Source of the DNA: Hofstenia miamia
Taxonomy: Eukaryota > Xenacoelomorpha > Acoela
DNA length: 64,000 nucleotides
NCBI GenBank assembly: GCA_004352715.1
Contig: SCFE01000063.1
Span: forward strand, 118,650-182,649
Direction of reading: 5' to 3'
Part shown: one piece after another, positions 59,146 to 64,000 of the stretch
Layout: the number at the start of each line of letters is the position of its first letter
Numbering within the stretch: the first letter of the stretch is position 1
Made by a program: the position numbers and the translations under genes
The notes under the pieces: model-generated
The model's input: only the letters and a program-made list of their open reading frames with translations
What the model was told of the DNA's origin: nothing
Database searches by the model: none

Positions 59146-60145
59146 NNNNNNNNNNNNNNNNNNNNNNNNNNNNNNNNNNNNNNNNNNNNNNNNNNNNNNN
59201 NNNNNNNNNNNNNNNNNNNNNNNNNNNNNNNNNNNNNNNNNNNNNNNNNNNNNNNNNNNNNNNNNNNNNNNNNNNNNNNNNNNNNNNNNNNNNNNNNNNN
59301 NNNNNNNNNNNNNNNNNNNNNNNNNNNNNNNNNNNNNNNNNNNNNNNNNNNNNNNNNNNNNNNNNNNNNNNNNNNNNNNNNNNNNNNNNNNNNNNNNNNN
59401 NNNNNNNNNNNNNNNNNNNNNNNNNNNNNNNNNNNNNNNNNNNNNNNNNNNNNNNNNNNNNNNNNNNNNNNNNNNNNNNNNNNNNNNNNNNNNNNNNNNN
59501 NNNNNNNNNNNNNNNNNNNNNNNNNNNNNNNNNNNNNNNNNNNNNNNNNNNNNNNNNNNNNNNNNNNNNNNNNNNNNNNNNNNNNNNNNNNNNNNNNNNN
59601 NNNNNNNNNNNNNNNNNNNNNNNNNNNNNNNNNNNNNNNNNNNNNNNNNNNNNNNNNNNNNNNNNNNNNNNNNNNNNNNNNNNNNNNNNNNNNNNNNNNN
59701 NNNNNNNNNNNNNNNNNNNNNNNNNNNNNNNNNNNNNNNNNNNNNNNNNNNNNNNNNNNNNNNNNNNNNNNNNNNNNNNNNNNNNNNNNNNNNNNNNNNN
59801 NNNNNNNNNNNNNNNNNNNNNNNNNNNNNNNNNNNNNNNNNNNNNNNNNNNNNNNNNNNNNNNNNNNNNNNNNNNNNNNNNNNNNNNNNNNNNNNNNNNN
59901 NNNNNNNNNNNNNNNNNNNNNNNNNNNNNNNNNNNNNNNNNNNNNNNNNNNNNNNNNNNNNNNNNNNNNNNNNNNNNNNNNNNNNNNNNNNNNNNNNNNN
60001 NNNNNNNNNNNNNNNNNNNNNNNNNNNNNNNNNNNNNNNNNNNNNNNNNNNNNNNNNNNNNNNNNNNNNNNNNNNNNNNNNNNNNNNNNNNNNNNNNNNN
60101 NNNNNNNNNNNNNNNNNNNNNNNNNNNNNNNNNNNNNNNNNNNNN
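59146..60145. other. Assembly gap, 1000 N
   Basis: Default-size gap. It hides the rest of RNase H and any integrase of the Ty3/gypsy element. Confidence 0.99.
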
Positions 60146-61292
60146 TGACAAGTGCTAGCATTTCAGACTTTGTTGCTCCATAATTTAGTTCAGCATTGCA
60201 GAGCTTCTGGCTAAAATATTGGACTGGGCATTCCTGGCCATTGATCATTTGACTGAGCATGCCACTGATGGTGACTGAACTCGCGTTGCAGTTGATGATA
60301 AATTCCTTTGCATAGTCTGGCATATTCAGACTGGGGATCTGTCTGAGCTCTTGCTTCACAGCATTCAGCTCTTCTTGTTCAGCCCAGGTACAACACAATT
60401 CAGTGTTTTTTCAAAGTAAATTAGATATATGCTTGGTTTGGTTGGCTAGTTCAGAGATGAAGGAGCCATAGTAATTAAGAAAGCCCATCAGGCATTGGAC
60501 GTCCTTGGATGAGTGTGGAGTCTCAATATGATCAAGATGGTCCTTCACATCATTCTTAATAGATATTCTCCCAGGTTCAATCACTCTTCCTAAGAAAGTA
60601 ACCTGTGGTGAAATGAGTGAACATTTATTTCCATTTACCTGGAGTGCAGGGTTGTACAGAATCTTGAGAGTGTGACCTAACTTATCTAATTGATCAGAGA
60701 ATGTGTGTCCAGCAATGAGAATATCATCCATGTACGCAGTGATCCCAGATTTTAGGACATTAGCTCCATTCCATAATACATGTGTAACATAATGCTGAAG
60801 CATTGCAAAGCCTGAAGGCCAGGTATTTCCACTCAAAAAGGCTGTAATTCATAATAAAAGTGGTTTTCTGGATGTTGGCAGTCTTCATTGGTATTTGCCA
60901 ATAGGCTTTACAGAGATCCCAGCATGAAAATAACTTGTACTTGCTGGCATCATATAGAAGATCCTTGATGCAAGGTAATGGATATGCATCCTTGACTGTG
61001 ATGTTGTTTAATCATTGAAAGTCGTTGCAGAGGTGGTACTTCTCACCTTGGTGAATGAACACCATAGGTGCAGCATACAGATTATTACTGTTCTGTATGA
61101 TCCCACTTTCAATGAGATTGCTAAGGATCTGTTCATACTCTGCTCTAAGTTCTTGGGTACCCTTTGAACTGGCAACTGAATGGGGTGATCACTCTTAGTT
61201 TCAATGGCATGTTGTTTGCCAACAGCCTTTTCAACACTAATTGATCCATAGTTAAACACATCATGATGCTGGTACAAGAGGGCAGAAAGCAT
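60146..61292 (-). pseudogene. Ty3/gypsy reverse transcriptase and RNase H, decayed
   Basis: The N-terminal RT block at 61292-61008 has KQHAIETKSDHPIQLP, which is the usual start of a Ty3 RT. DLCKAYWQIPMKTANIQKTT, with the first catalytic Asp, is readable at about 60925-60865. After a frame change, 60836-60411 has GITAYMDDILIAG, the catalytic YMDD box, and QVTFLGRVIEPG. One in-frame stop near 60420 separates RT from RNase H, which begins FIINCNASSVTISGMLSQ and runs to the gap. The RNase H start normally has DAS, so its first catalytic Asp is Asn here. The copy is inactive. Confidence 0.9.
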
Positions 61293-61346
61293 GTCACGTT
61301 CTTGGTGACTCAGGTGTCCATGAGTTCTCTCATTTACAGCTGGGAT

Positions 61347-62060
61347 CTAGACTGGATCACTGGGTTCACTCAGATCATGAATTGCAGTAAGAATGGGCAG
61401 ACTGGCTGCAGCTTTAAGTTTGAGTTGGACTGGGGTCACAACAATAGTTAGCTTGGTTGGATCCATTTGGATCAGGTGTGTGGAACTATTGAGCACAGTA
61501 ACATAAGTCTTGCCATGGGAGACATGACAAAGGTCTGGAGAAAGATGTAGATCATGAAGGTGTCTTCCCCTTTGTCTCAAAATCATGACATCCCCCTCAT
61601 AAGGAGAGTTCATAGTGATGGCAACTTGTTGCCAGTGCCATGGTTCCACAACAACATTGTTGGTTAACTTTAGTAAGATTTCTTGGTTACAAATAGCTGA
61701 GAGCTCTTCCTGAGGCTTGCTTTCAAGGATTGAGATTGTGTTAGTTCCATAATCTATCACACATGTGTTTTTCTTGAGGAAATCATTTCCCAAATGATGT
61801 TGTATGGCAAGGGCCAATTGCAGGTATCAACTACAATAAGGTCCACTCAGAAGAATTCTTGGTGGATATGTAGCTCTAGGTTGTTTATCTGACCCTTTAG
61901 TGAAATAGTGTTCCCTAAAGCGTCCAACAAGCACACTGTAGACAGACACAAATCTTCTCTTTGTAGGCAAAGCTTGTCACAACAGGTGTTGCTTATTATG
62001 GAGACAGAAGATCCTGTATGGATGGTAGCATTAATTAATCTGCAAGGATGACGTTAGTAC
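61347..62060 (-). pseudogene. Ty3/gypsy aspartic protease and linker, decayed
   Basis: The active-site loop at about 62012-62030 reads IHTGSSVSII, where a working retropepsin has DTG, so the catalytic Asp is His. A stop follows near 61850. The end of the domain, HHLGNDFLKKNTCVIDYG, opens the frame 61817-61347, which continues as a linker toward RT. Order and motifs fix the identity. Confidence 0.8.
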
Positions 62061-62504
62061 GCAGTAATGAGGTTATCACCATGACATCATGCACACGGTT
62101 TTTGGGAGGTCACGCTCCATCTAATTTAAATAACTGACAGACTTGACCAGGGTGTTGGGAGTGTACACTTCAGTTGACAGCTCGTCAATGATGAAACCAT
62201 CTCCATCTGCAATTAGATGAATAACTGCTCCACTCTGTGTACAAATGTGAGCTGATTGTCATTCATTATCTGATTTTTTCTGCACAGTAGCAGAACTTGA
62301 GGAGGTCAGAGCCTTTGAGGTGGTTTGACCTGTCTTCAGATCACCAGCATCTTTCTCAATGTGCTTTGTGTTCTGTAGCATATAGACAATACTGATCACC
62401 TTCTTAATAATAGAATTTAAGTCTTCCTCTGGATTGCATTTAATTTCAAAGAGGCTCCTAATGTTAGAAGGGAATCCCTGACAAATATATGAAAAGAGAT
62501 CTTG

Positions 62505-63864
62505 TCACAAGTACTCTGGAGTTAACTTGCTAAGGTGAAAGAGTCTATTGACCTGAGTAATAAAGGTCCTGACATTGTCTCCCTTCTTGAAGGAGAGATC
62601 ACATAAAAGCATCTTGTACTGTTGTTTTAAGAGAGGCACTTTGTAGTGGTCCACAAAGTGACCAACAAGTAATTGATAATTCGTTTTGACTTCTCTGTCC
62701 AACATCATGTACTGATTGTATGTGAGGCCTTGAAGGTACATGGGGAATTTTGAGGCAGCAACATCTTGTGTAGTTTTATATTGCTTCATTATAAGCTTGA
62801 TAGGAAAGAGCCACTTGTCAAATGACTGTGAAATTTCATCTATTTTTGCAGTAAATTTGGGCAACACTGAGTGTTGATTGAAGAGGTTTGCTGATTAGTT
62901 TCCTGATGCTTTAGTGGGTAGAATTGACTGGGTAAAGTGTGGTCCACAAGTTTTTGTAGACCTGATAGGGTTACTCAGACAAGGAGGTGGAACAATTGTA
63001 GCAGTTGGAGTAACTGTGACATTAACAGGTGCTGAGGGCACTACTGTTGTGCTTGGGGTACAGGAGCCTACGTAGCTATGGTAGTTAATGTAGAAACTTG
63101 CAAGAGAGCAGACTGAGTAAATGTAGGTGCTCGACTTGTAAAAGAGGTAATGGGGGTAACAAATGGTGGCGTCACTGGGGACGTTTTAGGTGCTGGTGGG
63201 GCATAAGAAAGGTGAGAGTGTTGAGAGCCTTGTCCAAAAAGGCATGAGTTACATACTCAGGTTCCTCTGATGAGATCAGTGGGGAATGTGGGGTTGATTT
63301 CTGAATCTGCATCTCTAAGGCTGAAATCAAGTCAAGCAAGTGTATCTCACATTGCCAAGCTGCAGTGGCTTGTTGTCTTAGCTCTACTTGTAATGCATCA
63401 AAGTGGGCTTCACAAGAGTGGTGCTGAGAGATCTGCTCTGAAAGGGCTTCTTTAAACTGTTCAACTTTGGTTATTGGTAACTCAGGAGGAGGCAACAGTG
63501 GCGTATACAAAAGAAATGGGTTCAACAAGGTAGCAGGAATAGGAATCTCTTGCAGAAAAACTTCGGAGGGTTTAGACATAGCAGAAACAGGTTTGGTGGG
63601 GGTAGGAGTAGGTAAAGCAACAATAGAATTAAATCCAACAGTGTGAGGGACAGTGTCCAGGCTCACATAGGGGAATCCCTCAATGGGAGTCCCATTACAA
63701 GAAATAGACAAATCCATATCCATAAGAACAAGAATAAGTAAACAAGTAAAATTAAAGTAAGAGAAAAGGTTCCAATAACAATTCCAATAATGTAGGAGAA
63801 ACACCCAGCTGTGTAGGAGAAATAAAAGCAACTGACAGATGGTAGCAAGGCATAGGTACAACAA
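62505..63864 (-). pseudogene. Ty3/gypsy Gag, decayed
   Basis: Two open pieces. 63864-63172 begins with a hydrophobic stretch, then Pro-rich sequence (LLPPPELPITKVEQFKEALS) and a helical Gln/Ala/Leu region of coiled-coil type. 62867-62505 has FDKWLFPIKLIMKQYKT, MYLQGLTYNQYMML and DNVRTFITQVNRLFHLSKL, matching the capsid region of Ty3 Gag (Pfam retrotrans_gag style). The pieces are in different frames or split by stops. I found no CCHC zinc knuckle. Confidence 0.7.
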
Positions 63865-64000
63865 TCATTCCAAACTCTAGAATAATGAGACAATGCCAAT
63901 ATGGCACTAAGAACAAGTAAGAATGGAATCAGGGCTTGGTAAAGGCATCAGATCACAGAATTGACAAATGTAAAATTATTTATAAGGTAAAGTTGTATAT

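Larger units (their letters stand above)
59146..63864 (-). mobile_element. Ty3/gypsy LTR retrotransposon, decayed
   Basis: Gag, protease, reverse transcriptase and RNase H sequences follow in the normal order on the minus strand and enter the gap at 60145. Base composition is less AT-rich than the surroundings. Stops and frameshifts occur in every domain. The 5' LTR and primer binding site would be beyond 64000. Confidence 0.88.

Noticed and set aside
1-64000. CRISPR arrays, bacterial operons, rRNA genes and intact tRNA genes
   Set aside because: None seen. The window is eukaryotic, and the tandem arrays present lack spacers.

Overview
The window is AT-rich animal nuclear DNA. It has spliced genes, GT-AG introns from 38 nt to about 2 kb, TA microsatellites, eukaryotic transposons and scaffold gaps. 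Several gaps are exactly 1,000 N, which looks like a default for unknown size. I infer an animal that uses spliced-leader (SL) trans-splicing, with a tunicate as the best guess. The guess rests on a 210-bp tandem array at 27731-28780. Each unit carries, in order, a short leader ending ATTCTATCAAGCG, a consensus 5' splice site GTGAGT, and a consensus Sm site GATTTTTGG. That is the layout of SL RNA genes, and the ascidian leader, as I recall it, also starts ATTCTAT. All three confident genes have a good splice acceptor exactly 7 nt before the ATG, as expected of trans-spliced messages.

Three conserved host genes lie on the minus strand. SUPV3L1 (17526-26349) encodes the mitochondrial RNA helicase SUV3 in seven coding exons. 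RNPS1 (39457-41463) encodes an RRM protein of the exon-junction and splicing machinery in three exons. RTCB (43389-48463) encodes the catalytic subunit of the tRNA-splicing ligase in six exons; its exon 2 is 28 nt short and lacks a conserved motif. A fourth locus (7379-8081, minus) is the C-terminal end of an unidentified single-pass membrane protein broken by a one-base frame change.

Layout: 1-15.6 kb is a transposon graveyard. It holds a Tc1-like relic, a Polinton/Maverick DNA polymerase B fragment fused to terminal-repeat sequence, a Penelope-like GIY-YIG relic, two LINE 3' ends, and an inverted-repeat element whose right end is tandemly duplicated. 15.6-26.8 kb is SUPV3L1 and its flanks. 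27.7-28.8 kb is the putative SL array. 29-38 kb is intergenic, with a 29-bp minisatellite, a non-autonomous hAT element, two internally deleted Tc1/mariner elements and a cluster of short inverted motifs. 39-48.5 kb holds RNPS1, a tRNA-derived SINE and RTCB. 49-55 kb is AT-rich repeats. 55.8-63.9 kb is a decayed minus-strand Ty3/gypsy retrotransposon with gag, protease, RT and RNase H, followed by a region with a transmembrane segment in the env position.

The host genes share an RNA-processing theme (RNA ligase, splicing factor, mitochondrial RNA helicase, possible SL RNA), but nothing shows that they form one operon. Exact duplications next to N runs show that some of the structure may be an assembly artefact.
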